NCBI GenBank assembly: GCA_902494875.1
Contig: CABUUO010000011.1
Location: 1-48,046 of the forward strand
Length of the DNA: 48,046 nt
Direction: 5' to 3'
From: an uncultured Pseudomonadota bacterium
GTDB taxonomy: Bacteria > Pseudomonadota > Alphaproteobacteria > RF32 > CAG-239
The notes below the pieces were generated by a model. That model was not told the origin of the DNA. It was given only the letters and a program-made list of their open reading frames with translations, and ran no database searches. How positions within the stretch are numbered: the first letter of the stretch is position 1; each line of letters opens with the position of its first letter. Made by a program: the position numbers and the translations under genes. Positions 9,136-17,409 of the stretch are shown here, in pieces.

Positions 9136-9210
9136 AAATAATTTGTTTTTAATTAAAACTCATAAGAACTTTAGGCGCCTAAGATATCTTTCTGACATTT
9201 TTCTGTCAAG

Positions 9211-9242
9211 AAAAAATAAGGCCCGGAAAAACCGGGCCTTAT
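9211..9242 (-). terminator. Rho-independent terminator of hppA
   Basis: On the minus strand ATAAGGCCCGG, loop TTTTT, CCGGGCCTTAT followed by a run of T (complement of 9211-9216). It lies 25 nt after the hppA stop. Confidence 0.88.
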
Positions 9243-9266
9243 CGGGATTCGTCAACAAGTTTCGGA

Positions 9267-11696
9267 TTAAACCTGCTTTGTGGTTTCGATACGCATTCCG
9301 TAGAAAGACTTAAGAACAAAAACCAGTCCTAATACGAAGAAGAAAATACCGAGCCCTAGCGATACGCAGCGCGGAGCCGCAACCGCCATTTCCACCGCCA
9401 GCAGACCGAACAGGGTCGTAAACTTGATGATGGGATTTAAAGCTACCGAGGAGGTATCTTTATACGGGTCACCGACTGTATCGCCGACAACCGTCGCCGC
9501 ATGCAGATCGGAGCCTTTTTCGTGCAGATCAACCTCAACCACCTTTTTGGCATTGTCCCAGGCACCGCCGGCATTAGCCATAAACAAGGCTTGGAACAGT
9601 CCGAAAACCGCAATCGAAATCAAATAACTGGCAAAAAGGTTGGCATCAAAACATGCAAACGCAATCGTAAACGAGAAAATCACGATAAAGATGTTCAGCA
9701 TTCCCTTTTGCGCATACTGGGTGCAGATTTTGACCACCTTCTTGGTGTCTTTTTCCGAAGCGGCAGTTTTACCGTCCAGATGAATATGCTCCTTGATGTA
9801 ATTCACCGCCCGGTAAGCGCCGGTCGAAACCGCCTGCATCGAAGCGCCGGAGAACCAGTAAATAACTGCGCCGCCGAGAATAATGCCGAACAAAACGTTC
9901 GGATCCAACAGCATCAGCTTCAGGTTCAAAAGCAGAATGATGGAGAAAATCATCGTGGTGGCACCGATAACCGCCGTGCCGATCAAAACCGGCTTAGCCG
10001 TTGCCTTAAAGGTGTTGCCGGCAGAATCGTTTTCTTCCAGCAGCTGCTTGCCCTGTTCAAAATCCGGCTTAAATCCGAATTCTTTTTCAATAGACTTGTT
10101 AATGCCTTTGATTTGCTCAATCTGAGACAGCTCAAAAACGGACTGGGCGTTGTCGGTAACCGGACCGTAGCTGTCAACCGCAATCGTAACCGGTCCCATG
10201 CCCAGCATACCAAAAGCCACTAAACCGAAAGCAAACACCGTCGGATAAACCATAAACGGATCCAAACCGCTCAGGGACGTAAAGTAAGCCACGGCCATCA
10301 GACCGACGATAACCAGACCGTTCCAGAAAGCGGAGAAGTTACCGGCCACGATACCCGAAATAATATTCAGGGATGCACCGGCTTCGCGGCTGGCATTGAC
10401 AATCTCGGCCACATGTTTGGACTTGGATGACGTAAATGCCTTGGTAAATTCCGGAATCAAGGCGGCGGCCAGCGTACCGCAGGAAATAATAATCGAAAGC
10501 TTCCACCACAAATCGGCACTCATATCGCCGATCATAATGTAAGAAACGCCAAAGGTAACCAGAATCGAAATAATGGACGTAAACCAAACGAGAGAGGTCA
10601 GCGGCGTTTCAAAGTTAAAGGATTTTCTCTGGCCAAAAATTGCTTTGCTGACCTTGTCATTGAGCCAGTAAGAAATCAGAGACGTCAAAATCATCAGCAG
10701 GCGCATGGTGAAAATCCAGACGATCAGGCGTGCCTGAATGTCAATTCCGCCGTTCATCAAAGCCAGATCCCCGTTCGGCATATACATCATGCCGGCGCCG
10801 AGAACGATAAAACTGATCAAGGCCACGCCGGTCACGCCGTATGTCTCGAAACCGTCGGCGGTAGGTCCGACTGAATCGCCGGCATTATCTCCGACACAGT
10901 CGGCAATAACACCCGGATTGCGGGCATCGTCTTCGTCAATTTTGAAAATAATCTTCATCAAATCCGCACCAATATCGGCAATCTTGGTAAAAATACCGCC
11001 GCAAATACGCAAAGCCGAAGCGCCCAGCGATTCGCCGATGGCAAAACCGATAAAGCAGGCGCCGGCACTTTCGCGTGGAACAAACAGCAGAATAACGATC
11101 ATCAAAATCAATTCAACGCAAATCAGCATAACGCCGATAGACATTCCCGAACGCAGGGGCAGGCTCATAACCGAATAAGCGTGTGCCTTAAGCGAATCGA
11201 AAGCCGTGCGGGAGTTGGCATATGTATTGATTCTCATACCGAACCACGCCACCGTAAACGAACCGAGAATACCCAAAATAGACCATCCCAGAATAGTCAG
11301 CACTTTGGGCAGCGGTGTCGCCTGCAAAACAAAGAAATAATAAAAAATGCATGCGGCAATAAACACTTCCAGCACCACCAGAAGCTTGGCCTGCTGCTTC
11401 ATATAAGTCTTACAGGTACTGTAAATCAGGTTGGAAACGTCCAGCATTGACTTGTGCGCCGGCATTTTTTTAATTTTTACAAATTCGTAAAGACCAAAAA
11501 TCAGACCCAAAACACAAATTCCCAGACCGTAAAACAAAATCTGGGAACCGGTGACGGCATAGCCGAAAATCTGATAAGACACATCCAGAGACGGAATATT
11601 CAAATCAATCTCCGATGCAGACGCCTTGCCGGCAAAGACGGCTGTCATCAACAGCACTGCCGACATAAAAGCACCGATTTTTTTCAAACTCAACAT
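9267..11696 (-). CDS. hppA: Membrane-bound proton-translocating pyrophosphatase
   Basis: An integral membrane pump that couples pyrophosphate hydrolysis to H+ (possibly Na+) export. The 809-aa protein has about 16 helices and the pyrophosphate/Mg2+-binding acidic motifs DIGAD (241-245), EDDARN (255-260), DCVGDNAGD (266-274) and DNAQS (515-519). GNTFKAT (560-566) has lysine at the position that is alanine in K+-dependent enzymes, so this one is predicted K+-independent. Residues 1-28 look like a cleavable signal peptide (hydrophobic run, AGKASA), and the GVIADCVGDNAGDSVGPTAD sequence belongs to a divergent branch of the family, longer than the common ~670-700 aa forms. AAGG upstream supports the start. 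It is monocistronic. Ion specificity cannot be read with certainty. Confidence 0.93.
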   Translation of the reverse strand: MLSLKKIGAFMSAVLLMTAVFAGKASASEIDLNIPSLDVSYQIFGYAVTGSQILFYGLGICVLGLIFGLYEFVKIKKMPAHKSMLDVSNLIYSTCKTYMKQQAKLLVVLEVFIAACIFYYFFVLQATPLPKVLTILGWSILGILGSFTVAWFGMRINTYANSRTAFDSLKAHAYSVMSLPLRSGMSIGVMLICVELILMIVILLFVPRESAGACFIGFAIGESLGASALRICGGIFTKIADIGADLMKIIFKIDEDDARNPGVIADCVGDNAGDSVGPTADGFETYGVTGVALISFIVLGAGMMYMPNGDLALMNGGIDIQARLIVWIFTMRLLMILTSLISYWLNDKVSKAIFGQRKSFNFETPLTSLVWFTSIISILVTFGVSYIMIGDMSADLWWKLSIIISCGTLAAALIPEFTKAFTSSKSKHVAEIVNASREAGASLNIISGIVAGNFSAFWNGLVIVGLMAVAYFTSLSGLDPFMVYPTVFAFGLVAFGMLGMGPVTIAVDSYGPVTDNAQSVFELSQIEQIKGINKSIEKEFGFKPDFEQGKQLLEENDSAGNTFKATAKPVLIGTAVIGATTMIFSIILLLNLKLMLLDPNVLFGIILGGAVIYWFSGASMQAVSTGAYRAVNYIKEHIHLDGKTAASEKDTKKVVKICTQYAQKGMLNIFIVIFSFTIAFACFDANLFASYLISIAVFGLFQALFMANAGGAWDNAKKVVEVDLHEKGSDLHAATVVGDTVGDPYKDTSSVALNPIIKFTTLFGLLAVEMAVAAPRCVSLGLGIFFFVLGLVFVLKSFYGMRIETTKQV

Positions 11697-11866
11697 ATAA
11701 TTTTTCCTTATATAATTGATACCAAATCACCATAACTGAACCGGCCTCAAACCGAGACTCAGATTCGCATTCGTTATGCCTGAAATGTTACGCCCCACTT
11801 TCTAAAGATTCTCTTAATTCAAAAAAAATGAAACGCCACAAATTTATTCACAGAGCGGATTGCCTA

Positions 11867-11895
11867 TGGAAATATTGCAAAAATTACGTTATAAT
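11867..11895 (+). promoter_or_regulatory. Candidate sigma-70 promoter for the small lipoprotein gene
   Basis: A perfect TATAAT -10 (11890-11895) lies 17 nt after TGGAAA (11867-11872, 4 of 6 match), 31 nt upstream of the ATG at 11926. Confidence 0.5.
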
Positions 11896-11925
11896 ATTTT
11901 TTGATTATTAACGGAGGACAAGACA

Positions 11926-12216
11926 ATGAAAAAACTGTTTATGCTGGGAATGCTTATTTTGCTTTCAGGATGTTTCACCGCAGCCCCGAAAGAAACTTAT
12001 CCTTACGGCATGAGCGAAAAAGAATGGAATGAACTGTCCATTAAAGACAAAGCAGCCATTCGCCGCGACTTTTATTTTTACGAACGCGGCAATATCAACT
12101 TTGTCAATCCGCAGCTTCAGGTCGAAGGCCGTTCTGACGGAAGTGAAAACGTTTTCTTAAAAAACAAAAAAAACACCCCCGCGGCCAAAAATCCGACCCC
12201 GCTGATTCGGGAATAA
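11926..12216 (+). CDS. Small lipoprotein, 96 aa
   Basis: A short exported protein with a classic lipoprotein signal: MKKLFMLGMLILLSGC, with lipobox LSGC making cysteine 16 the lipidated residue. The mature part is charged and includes YPYGMSEKEWNELSIKDKAAI and a tail rich in Asn, Lys and Pro. No domain is recognised. GGAGG about 9 nt before the ATG is a strong ribosome site, and a promoter and a terminator frame it as a single-gene unit, so it is a real gene despite its size. Role in the envelope is unknown. Confidence 0.85.
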   Translation: MKKLFMLGMLILLSGCFTAAPKETYPYGMSEKEWNELSIKDKAAIRRDFYFYERGNINFVNPQLQVEGRSDGSENVFLKNKKNTPAAKNPTPLIRE

Positions 12217-12246
12217 AAAAAAGCCTCTCTTTTGAGAGGCTTTTTT
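12215..12246 (+). terminator. Bidirectional rho-independent terminator
   Basis: A-run, AGCCTCTC, loop TTTT, GAGAGGCT, T-run. It serves the lipoprotein gene on plus and the LysR-type gene ending at 12246 on minus. Confidence 0.88.
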
Positions 12247-13139
12247 CATAAATTGTCATATTTTTCATCCAGAGTATCTTTCAGATAATCAAGCACGACG
12301 CGGATTCTTGGCATGTCTTTGGTATCTTTGTGCGCCATCATATAAATGCGCACGTCAAAGCCGAATTCCTTTTTCAGCACAGGCACCAGGTTTTCGCGGC
12401 CGTATGCCAGCGGACAAATGCCTATTCCGGAGCCTTTCTCCAACACTGAACGATGCGAAAAAATCGAATTGGTCCGGTAAATCACATGTTTGGCTCTGTC
12501 CAATATGTCTTTCCAGCCGTCGACATAAAGTTCATGGTTGAATTTGTCGCAGATTCTGTGATTTTCCAACAAATCTTCCATGTTTTTCGGATAACCGTAT
12601 TTATCCAGATACTTGCCTGAGGCAAACAGACCGCAGGGCACCGATTTAGAGCGGATTAACACCAAATCGGAATCTGACGGCGGTTCATAATCCAGACAGA
12701 TGTCCGCCTCCAGTGCATTCATATCAGGCAACTTGGCTCCGACCCTGTTTTCAACATGAATACCCGGATATTTCTCAAAAAACTCAAACAATTTGTCAGA
12801 ACCCAGATAATCGGCAATGGAATCAGGCATTCCAAGTCGGACAATACCTTTGTACGATACGGCATTTTCGGCAAAATCGCCGAGACTTCTCAACGATTTG
12901 ACAATATCGCCCGCCATATCGAGCAACCGCTCTCCCTCCGGCGTAATAACCGTTCCGCGGCCATTACTGACCAAAAGGAACGTATTCATCTCCGCTTCCA
13001 AATCGGCCAGATATTTGTTGACCGTATCCACCGAGGTTCCGAGTTTGTCTGCAACTTCCCTTTTGCTGCTTGTTTTGGAAAGGGCGTATAAATACAAAAG
13101 TCCGTCAAGTTTTGCTATGTCTTTTTTACTGATCATCAT
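12246..13139 (-). CDS. LysR-family transcriptional regulator
   Basis: A 297-aa LysR-type regulator: an N-terminal winged helix-turn-helix (about residues 20-60, SSKREVADKLGTSVDTVNKY, then GRGTVITPEGERLLDMA) and a C-terminal co-inducer-binding domain starting KGIVRLGMPDSIADYL. The divergent DUF805 gene, with an inverted repeat in the shared upstream region, is a candidate target besides itself. GGAG 6 nt before the ATG supports the start. The inducer is unknown. The HTH is somewhat unusual (KREVADKLGTSVDTVNKYLADLE instead of the common VARALHVSQPAVSRQI type), but the fold order is clear. Confidence 0.85.
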   Translation of the reverse strand: MMISKKDIAKLDGLLYLYALSKTSSKREVADKLGTSVDTVNKYLADLEAEMNTFLLVSNGRGTVITPEGERLLDMAGDIVKSLRSLGDFAENAVSYKGIVRLGMPDSIADYLGSDKLFEFFEKYPGIHVENRVGAKLPDMNALEADICLDYEPPSDSDLVLIRSKSVPCGLFASGKYLDKYGYPKNMEDLLENHRICDKFNHELYVDGWKDILDRAKHVIYRTNSIFSHRSVLEKGSGIGICPLAYGRENLVPVLKKEFGFDVRIYMMAHKDTKDMPRIRVVLDYLKDTLDEKYDNL

Positions 13140-13229
13140 AATACTCCACTTTTAAAGCAACAGCCGCACAAAGATTATCATAAAAAAATTTAACTGCAAC
13201 CAAAAATATCTTTTCGTTTTTTTTTCAAG

Positions 13230-13246
13230 TTTGAATACTATTCAAA
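13230..13246. promoter_or_regulatory. Inverted repeat, candidate LysR-type operator
   Basis: TTTGAA-TACTA-TTCAAA, a 6-bp dyad containing the T-N11-A form of LysR boxes, lies in the intergenic region between the LysR-type gene and the DUF805 gene. The regulatory role is inferred from position and shape. Confidence 0.4.
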
Positions 13247-13383
13247 AAATAATGCTTATACCGCAAATATCTCTTGATAAGATAGATTTTTTTATTGTTT
13301 TTTCAGCCAAAGGGCTTTTGATAAACATATAAGAAATATACTCTCCGTTTATTTTTTATGCGTTTCACTCAAGGAGATAAATT

Positions 13384-13761
13384 ATGGATATGGAAAAAAT
13401 TAAAGCTTATTTTAACAAGTTTTTTGTTGAAGTAATCAAAAAGCAATATACGGATTTCAAAGGGCGTGCCTCCCGCGGACAATATTGGAGATTTGTCTTG
13501 TGTTATGTAATCGTCAGCATCCCGCTGGCCATTATTGACGCTTTGGTTTTCAAGGCGCAGGTACTCGGATTGATATTGGCTTTGGGGCTCCTGCTTCCGA
13601 GCATTGCCATCGGCATTCGCCGCCTGCATGATCTCGGCCGCTGCGGCTGGTGGTATCTGATTGCCCTGATTCCGGTTTTGGGACCAATCGCTCTGCTGAT
13701 AATGTTCTGTCTGCCCGGTGAAGCTAAAGCCAACGCATACGGAGATATCGTCAAGGCGTAG
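13384..13761 (+). CDS. DUF805 family inner-membrane protein
   Basis: A 125-aa protein of the DUF805 (YhaH-like) family. A short amphipathic N-terminus leads to the family signature FKGRASRGQYWRFVL (residues ~22-36). Three or four hydrophobic segments follow, then IGIRRLHDLGRCGWWYL, LIPVLGPIALLIMFCLPG and a short hydrophilic tail. Function of the family is unknown. AAGGAG 6 nt upstream of the ATG supports the start. It is transcribed away from the LysR-type gene and ends at its own terminator, so it may be under that regulator's control. Confidence 0.88.
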   Translation: MDMEKIKAYFNKFFVEVIKKQYTDFKGRASRGQYWRFVLCYVIVSIPLAIIDALVFKAQVLGLILALGLLLPSIAIGIRRLHDLGRCGWWYLIALIPVLGPIALLIMFCLPGEAKANAYGDIVKA

Positions 13762-13777
13762 TCTGCGGATGTTTTAT

Positions 13778-13807
13778 AAAACCTCTCCTCCCCGGAGAGG
13801 TTTTTTT
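13778..13807 (+). terminator. Rho-independent terminator of the DUF805 gene
   Basis: AAACCTCTCC, loop TCCCC, GGAGAGGTTT followed by a run of seven T. Confidence 0.88.
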
Positions 13808-13886
13808 ATGTCTTTGGGTTAGATTGAATTGCCGCCATAAAGGCTTATATCTTCCATAACAGGCAATTTTTACTAAGGAGTTTTCT

Positions 13887-14594
13887 ATGTTTGCGCTAAG
13901 ACCCGCCAATGAACGCGGCCACACCCAAACCGGCTGGCTCGACAGCTGGCATACCTTTTCTTTTGGTCAGTATCACGACCCTCGATTCATGGGCTTCAGC
14001 GACCTGCGCGTCATCAATGACGACACCATAGCGCCCGGAGAGGGATTTGGAACCCATCCGCATGACAATATGGAAATCGTCAGCATCGTCCTGAACGGAG
14101 AACTTGAACACCGGGACAGCATGGGCAACGGTACCGTCATAAAAAACGGCGAGATCCAGAAAATGAGCGCCGGTTCCGGCATAACCCACAGCGAATTCAA
14201 CCCTTCGGCACAAAAAAGTGTACACTTTCTGCAAATTTGGATTCTGCCAAACATATTGGACATTCCCCCCGTCTATGAACAAAAAGCTTTTTCCGACCAG
14301 GAACTTGCCGACCAACTACGGCTGATTGTTTCGCCGGACGGGCGTGACGGTTCCGTCATCATTAATCAGGATGCGGAAATTTACCAAACCGTCTTAGGCG
14401 CGGAAAAACGCGTTAGTTTTACCGTTGATGACCAACGATCCGCCTGGATTCACATTGCCGAAGGCGCCGTTGCTATAAACGGACATCCGCTGGTAGCCGG
14501 AGACGGAATTGCCGTCCGTGATGAAAACCTTGACATTGAGCTCCGCGGCATTGACCGCCGCTCCAACGTTCTGGTCTTTAATCTTCGCAAATAA
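13887..14594 (+). CDS. Pirin family protein (YhhW-like)
   Basis: A bicupin of the pirin family; bacterial members include quercetin 2,3-dioxygenase-like enzymes and redox-linked regulators. The start LRPANERGHTQTGWLDSWHT and the segment SFGQYHDPRFMGFSDLRVIN are typical. The metal ligands are all present: H57 and H59 in FGTHPHDNMEIV, and H101 and E103 in GSGITHSEFN. The length of 235 aa matches YhhW (231). AAGGAG upstream of the ATG supports the start. A small acidic gene follows 17 nt later and is probably co-transcribed. Its true substrate in vivo is uncertain. Confidence 0.92.
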   Translation: MFALRPANERGHTQTGWLDSWHTFSFGQYHDPRFMGFSDLRVINDDTIAPGEGFGTHPHDNMEIVSIVLNGELEHRDSMGNGTVIKNGEIQKMSAGSGITHSEFNPSAQKSVHFLQIWILPNILDIPPVYEQKAFSDQELADQLRLIVSPDGRDGSVIINQDAEIYQTVLGAEKRVSFTVDDQRSAWIHIAEGAVAINGHPLVAGDGIAVRDENLDIELRGIDRRSNVLVFNLRK

Positions 14595-14611
14595 ACCTGA
14601 GGAGAAACAAA

Positions 14612-14884
14612 ATGCTGAACATTGAAAATGACCGCCGCGACGGCGAAGACTTCCAAGTCAGAGACTATTCGGAACAAAAATATGTTCCCGGAGACGACAA
14701 GGATTTTAGTGTTAAAACCATCCGTGAAGAAAAACTCATCGATTCTCAGCCCGAAGACGAAAGCGAAGCCGACTTTGAAAAAGAAATGTACAACTTCGGC
14801 GATGAGGACGACCTTCCCGACAGCGACCGTGAAACCGAATGCCGCACCCGCGGAATTTCCCGCAAAAAATGCTTTGACATCTGA
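14612..14884 (+). CDS. Small acidic hypothetical protein, 90 aa
   Basis: Not recognised. The 90-residue protein is strongly acidic, with many Asp and Glu and runs such as PEDESEADFEKEMYNFGDED. It has no membrane segment, and two cysteines fall near the C-terminus (ECRTRGISRKKCFDI). GAGGAG 7-8 nt upstream of the ATG and the terminator just after the stop support a real gene. It lies 17 nt after the pirin gene on the same strand. It is probably intrinsically disordered; function unknown. Confidence 0.65.
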   Translation: MLNIENDRRDGEDFQVRDYSEQKYVPGDDKDFSVKTIREEKLIDSQPEDESEADFEKEMYNFGDEDDLPDSDRETECRTRGISRKKCFDI

Positions 14885-14893
14885 AAAAGATAC

Positions 14894-14921
14894 AAAAAAA
14901 TCCCCGCATCACGGGGATTTT
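14894..14921 (+). terminator. Rho-independent terminator after pirin operon
   Basis: AAATCCCCG, loop CATCA, CGGGGATTT with flanking A- and T-runs; it can act on both strands and also faces the 3' end of the convergent esterase gene at 14935. Confidence 0.82.
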
Positions 14922-14934
14922 ATCTGCCAGAAAG

Positions 14935-15900
14935 TCAATCATCAGCAAAAAACACTTCCTGCAATCTGGCTATGGCCAAAGAAACGGCCGCTCGGGTAGG
15001 CGCCGTCTCGGCCAGACCGTTCAACATCACAAAATCATGAATGGTACCGTTAAAACGCACCAGCGCCGTTTCCACTCCGGCTTCGTCAAGCTTGCGGGCA
15101 TAAGCCTCGCCTTCGTCACGCAAAACATCGTTTTCATCGGTTATGACCAGTGCCGGCGGCAGTCCTTCCAATTGCCGCTTGGTCGCAAGCAACGGACAGG
15201 CCAAAATGTTTTTCCGGTCTTCTTTGCGCGGAGCATAAGCGTCCCAAAACCACTCCATCGCCTTTTTAGTCAGCCACGGCCCATCGGCAAAATCTCTATA
15301 AGACTGATTGTCAAAATCCGCATTCGTCACCGGATAGAACAACAGCTGAAACAAAATGTCCGGACTAAAGCCTTTGGCTTTGGCCATCAGAGTCATCGCC
15401 GCCGCCATATTGCCGCCGACGCTGTCTCCGGCGACCACCAGATCCTCCGCTGCCAGATTATATTTGTCGGCATTTTTTACAACATATTCCAAAACCTCAA
15501 ACAAATCGTCCGTCGTTTGCGGAAACTGTGCTTCAGGCGACTGCTGATAAATCGGAAAAACCACGGCAGCCGGCACCCCGTCCGAAAGCTCACGGATCAA
15601 ACGGTCATGCGTGACATCGTCCCCCATAACCCATCCGCCGCCGTGAATATAAAAAATTACCGGCAGTGCGTCGTCAATATCCTTCGGCCGCATAATTAGC
15701 GCCGGCATTTTCCGTCCGCGTTTTAAGGGGATTTCAACCCGCTGAATGCCTACGTCCGGTCGTTCAACATCCATATTCTGAGCGCCGAGCAGCACTTGTC
15801 TGGCATCTTCGGGCGTCAGTTCATATAGAGGTTTGCCGCCGCTTGCTTCCACGCTCTTCACAAATTCGGCCACTTTCTTCATTAAAATCGGTTTCGTCAT
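14935..15900 (-). CDS. Alpha/beta hydrolase of the hormone-sensitive lipase family (esterase)
   Basis: A 321-aa carboxylesterase of the HSL (family IV) group. The oxyanion motif HGGGW is at 86-90. The nucleophile elbow is GDSVGG with S160 (valine replaces the usual alanine), the acid is D257 in DENDVLRDEG, and the histidine is H287 in NGTIHDF. The catalytic triad is therefore complete. The N-terminal ~45 residues form the short cap. No signal peptide is present, so it is cytoplasmic. AAGGAG 6 nt before the ATG supports the start. It could hydrolyse short-chain acyl esters; the natural substrate is not known. Confidence 0.92.
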   Translation of the reverse strand: MTKPILMKKVAEFVKSVEASGGKPLYELTPEDARQVLLGAQNMDVERPDVGIQRVEIPLKRGRKMPALIMRPKDIDDALPVIFYIHGGGWVMGDDVTHDRLIRELSDGVPAAVVFPIYQQSPEAQFPQTTDDLFEVLEYVVKNADKYNLAAEDLVVAGDSVGGNMAAAMTLMAKAKGFSPDILFQLLFYPVTNADFDNQSYRDFADGPWLTKKAMEWFWDAYAPRKEDRKNILACPLLATKRQLEGLPPALVITDENDVLRDEGEAYARKLDEAGVETALVRFNGTIHDFVMLNGLAETAPTRAAVSLAIARLQEVFFADD

Positions 15901-15984
15901 TCTTTTCTCCTTTGGTTATTCACCAATATGATGTATGCTCTGATTTTCCATTTTCATCGTTAAAGAAAAATTTACCGTTTTTTA

Positions 15985-16022
15985 AAACAAACGCACCGTC
16001 CCGACAATCGTCGGAACGGCAC
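15985..16022 (-). terminator. Probable terminator of the gene at 16032-16802
   Basis: On the minus strand GTGCCGTTCCGAC, loop GATT, GTCGGGACGGTGC (three G-T wobbles) followed by TTTGTTTT. Confidence 0.65.
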
Positions 16023-16031
16023 GCTCTAAAA

Positions 16032-16802
16032 TCAGAAGAAATATTTCAAATAGGTCTCGTAAGAAACATACTTCAACCCCAAACTGAATTTGTCATTCTG
16101 CGTCTTAAGCGGCAGATGAACCCCGATACAGCGGCTTCCGATATACAGGGGAACCGCATAGGCGCCGCAGACCGAATAACGAAAATGCCTGCTCTCGACT
16201 TTCTCAACCCCGGCCGCAGCTAAATAATCGTCATACGGCTTGGCAAAGCGCAGTAAGCATCGCCAGTCTGTTTTCTCCAACAGCTTTTCCGTTGAAACAA
16301 GCGATACCCGCACATCAAGAATCTCTCCGACGCGCCCGATTGTCGTAATCTTTTTAAGGCCGCCGATGCAATACCCGGTTTGTCCCTGAAACGGCCGCAG
16401 CATCAACGGCGAAAAATAAGTGATTTCATTCCCGTCTGTCCGCACGCCGTATCCCCTGGCGTCAAAATACAGTTTCAGAATGTCCATACGGCTGCCCGCC
16501 AAATGTTTTTGAACCAAATCGCCAGCCGCTTCAATTCGGAAAAAAGGATGCGAAATAAATTCTCCGTTCTGAATGACCTGAAAACTGGACAGGCACAACC
16601 CGGAAAATACAAAGCGGCCCCCGGCATCAGGCATTCCCAGAACGGCGACAAGCTTCCGGCGGAAAGGATCCCGGCTTACAGCCTCTATAAAGGCTTTCTC
16701 CGTCACACCGACCGACATAACGTTGAAACGTCCGTCCCACCAGTTCTCCGGCAGCTTTTCATTGTAAACTTCCGACTGTATATCTTCTAATTTTACCGAC
16801 AT
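16032..16802 (-). CDS. Hypothetical protein, 256 aa
   Basis: Not recognised. The 256-residue product is a soluble, globular-looking protein without a signal peptide. It has alternating strand-like segments (KLVAVLGMPDAGGRFVFSGL, then VGEILDVRVSLVSTEKLLE) and a tail rich in aromatic residues (YVSYETYLKYFF). No catalytic motif stands out. The ATG at 16802 has no clear ribosome site. It is a lone minus-strand gene between the esterase and the tRNA-Arg locus, followed by a hairpin terminator. Base composition is like the neighbours. Confidence 0.65.
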   Translation of the reverse strand: MSVKLEDIQSEVYNEKLPENWWDGRFNVMSVGVTEKAFIEAVSRDPFRRKLVAVLGMPDAGGRFVFSGLCLSSFQVIQNGEFISHPFFRIEAAGDLVQKHLAGSRMDILKLYFDARGYGVRTDGNEITYFSPLMLRPFQGQTGYCIGGLKKITTIGRVGEILDVRVSLVSTEKLLEKTDWRCLLRFAKPYDDYLAAAGVEKVESRHFRYSVCGAYAVPLYIGSRCIGVHLPLKTQNDKFSLGLKYVSYETYLKYFF

Positions 16803-16893
16803 AATTTATAGATTTTAATTAATAATAAAAAAGAACTTCCTTTTTATTACAATCATTCAGACGCAAAGTAAACAAATAAAATGAAAAACAAAC

Positions 16894-16978
16894 CCCGGGT
16901 TCGACCCTTCGGGAAACCATAAAATTAAATCCCCGCTTTCACTGCGGGGATTTAATTCTGATATGGCGTACCCGGAGG
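16894..16978. repeat. 85-bp direct repeat, copy 1 (tRNA-Arg 3' end plus terminator)
   Basis: Identical to 17096-17180 except for one base (A at 16917 against G at 17119). It carries the last 13 nt of tRNA-Arg(CCG) with CCA (16964-16976), the hairpin terminator, and CCCGGGTTCGACCCTTCGGG, but not the rest of the tRNA. Confidence 0.9.
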
Positions 16979-16989
16979 AAGCGCTAAGT

Positions 16990-17017
16990 AAAATTAACCG
17001 CTGCTCCGGTTAATTTT
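16990..17017. repeat. Perfect 11-bp hairpin between the two direct repeats
   Basis: AAAATTAACCG, loop CTGCTC, CGGTTAATTTT, in the 117-bp unique spacer separating the two 85-bp copies. It could be a terminator or a folded end of a lost element. Confidence 0.6.
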
Positions 17018-17095
17018 GTCTGCAAGCTCTCCGTAACATCTTAATGAGTGAGGAAAATCCTTTGACCGAAACGAATTTAGATACCTGAGAACGAA

Positions 17096-17180
17096 CCCGG
17101 GTTCGACCCTTCGGGAAGCCATAAAATTAAATCCCCGCTTTCACTGCGGGGATTTAATTCTGATATGGCGTACCCGGAGG
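17096..17180. repeat. 85-bp direct repeat, copy 2 (intact tRNA-Arg side)
   Basis: The copy joined to the intact tRNA-Arg; period between copies is 202 bp. Confidence 0.9.
17122..17162 (-). terminator. Terminator of tRNA-Arg (duplicated at 16920-16960)
   Basis: On the minus strand AATTAAATCCCCGC, loop AGTGAAA, GCGGGGATTTAATTTT directly after the tRNA 3' end; the same hairpin occurs in the upstream copy of the repeat. Confidence 0.7.
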
Positions 17181-17242
17181 GATTCGAACCCACGGCCTTT
17201 GGCGTCGGAGGCCAACGCTCTATCCAGCTGAGCTACGGGTAC
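17166..17242 (-). tRNA. tRNA-Arg (anticodon CCG)
   Basis: On the minus strand the 77-nt tRNA has acceptor GTACCCG pairing with CGGGTAC, D-arm GCTC/GAGC, anticodon stem TTGGC/GCCAA with loop CTCCGAC (anticodon CCG), and T-arm GTGGG-TTCGAAT-CCCTC. It ends GCCA with CCA encoded. Its 3' end is duplicated downstream. Confidence 0.95.
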
Positions 17243-17336
17243 ATCAAAACTTTATCTTTATTACACTACTTTATTTAACAATTCCAGAAAAATTTTACAA
17301 AAACCACAAATAAAACCGTTTTGAACAACTTTTCTC

Positions 17337-17365
17337 TTGACTATTGCCCGAATAATATGTATTAA
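17337..17365 (+). promoter_or_regulatory. Sigma-70 type promoter of rpmB
   Basis: TTGACT (17337-17342), 17-nt spacer, TATTAA (17360-17365), 44 nt upstream of the rpmB ATG. Confidence 0.65.
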
Positions 17366-17409
17366 CAAGCAACAAGTTCATTTCATGGATAAATTTAAGG
17401 ATAATTACA

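Noticed and set aside
16964..16978. Second tRNA-Arg at the outer repeat copy
   Set aside because: Only the last ~14 nt of the tRNA are present; no D-, anticodon or T-arm follows, so it is not a tRNA gene.
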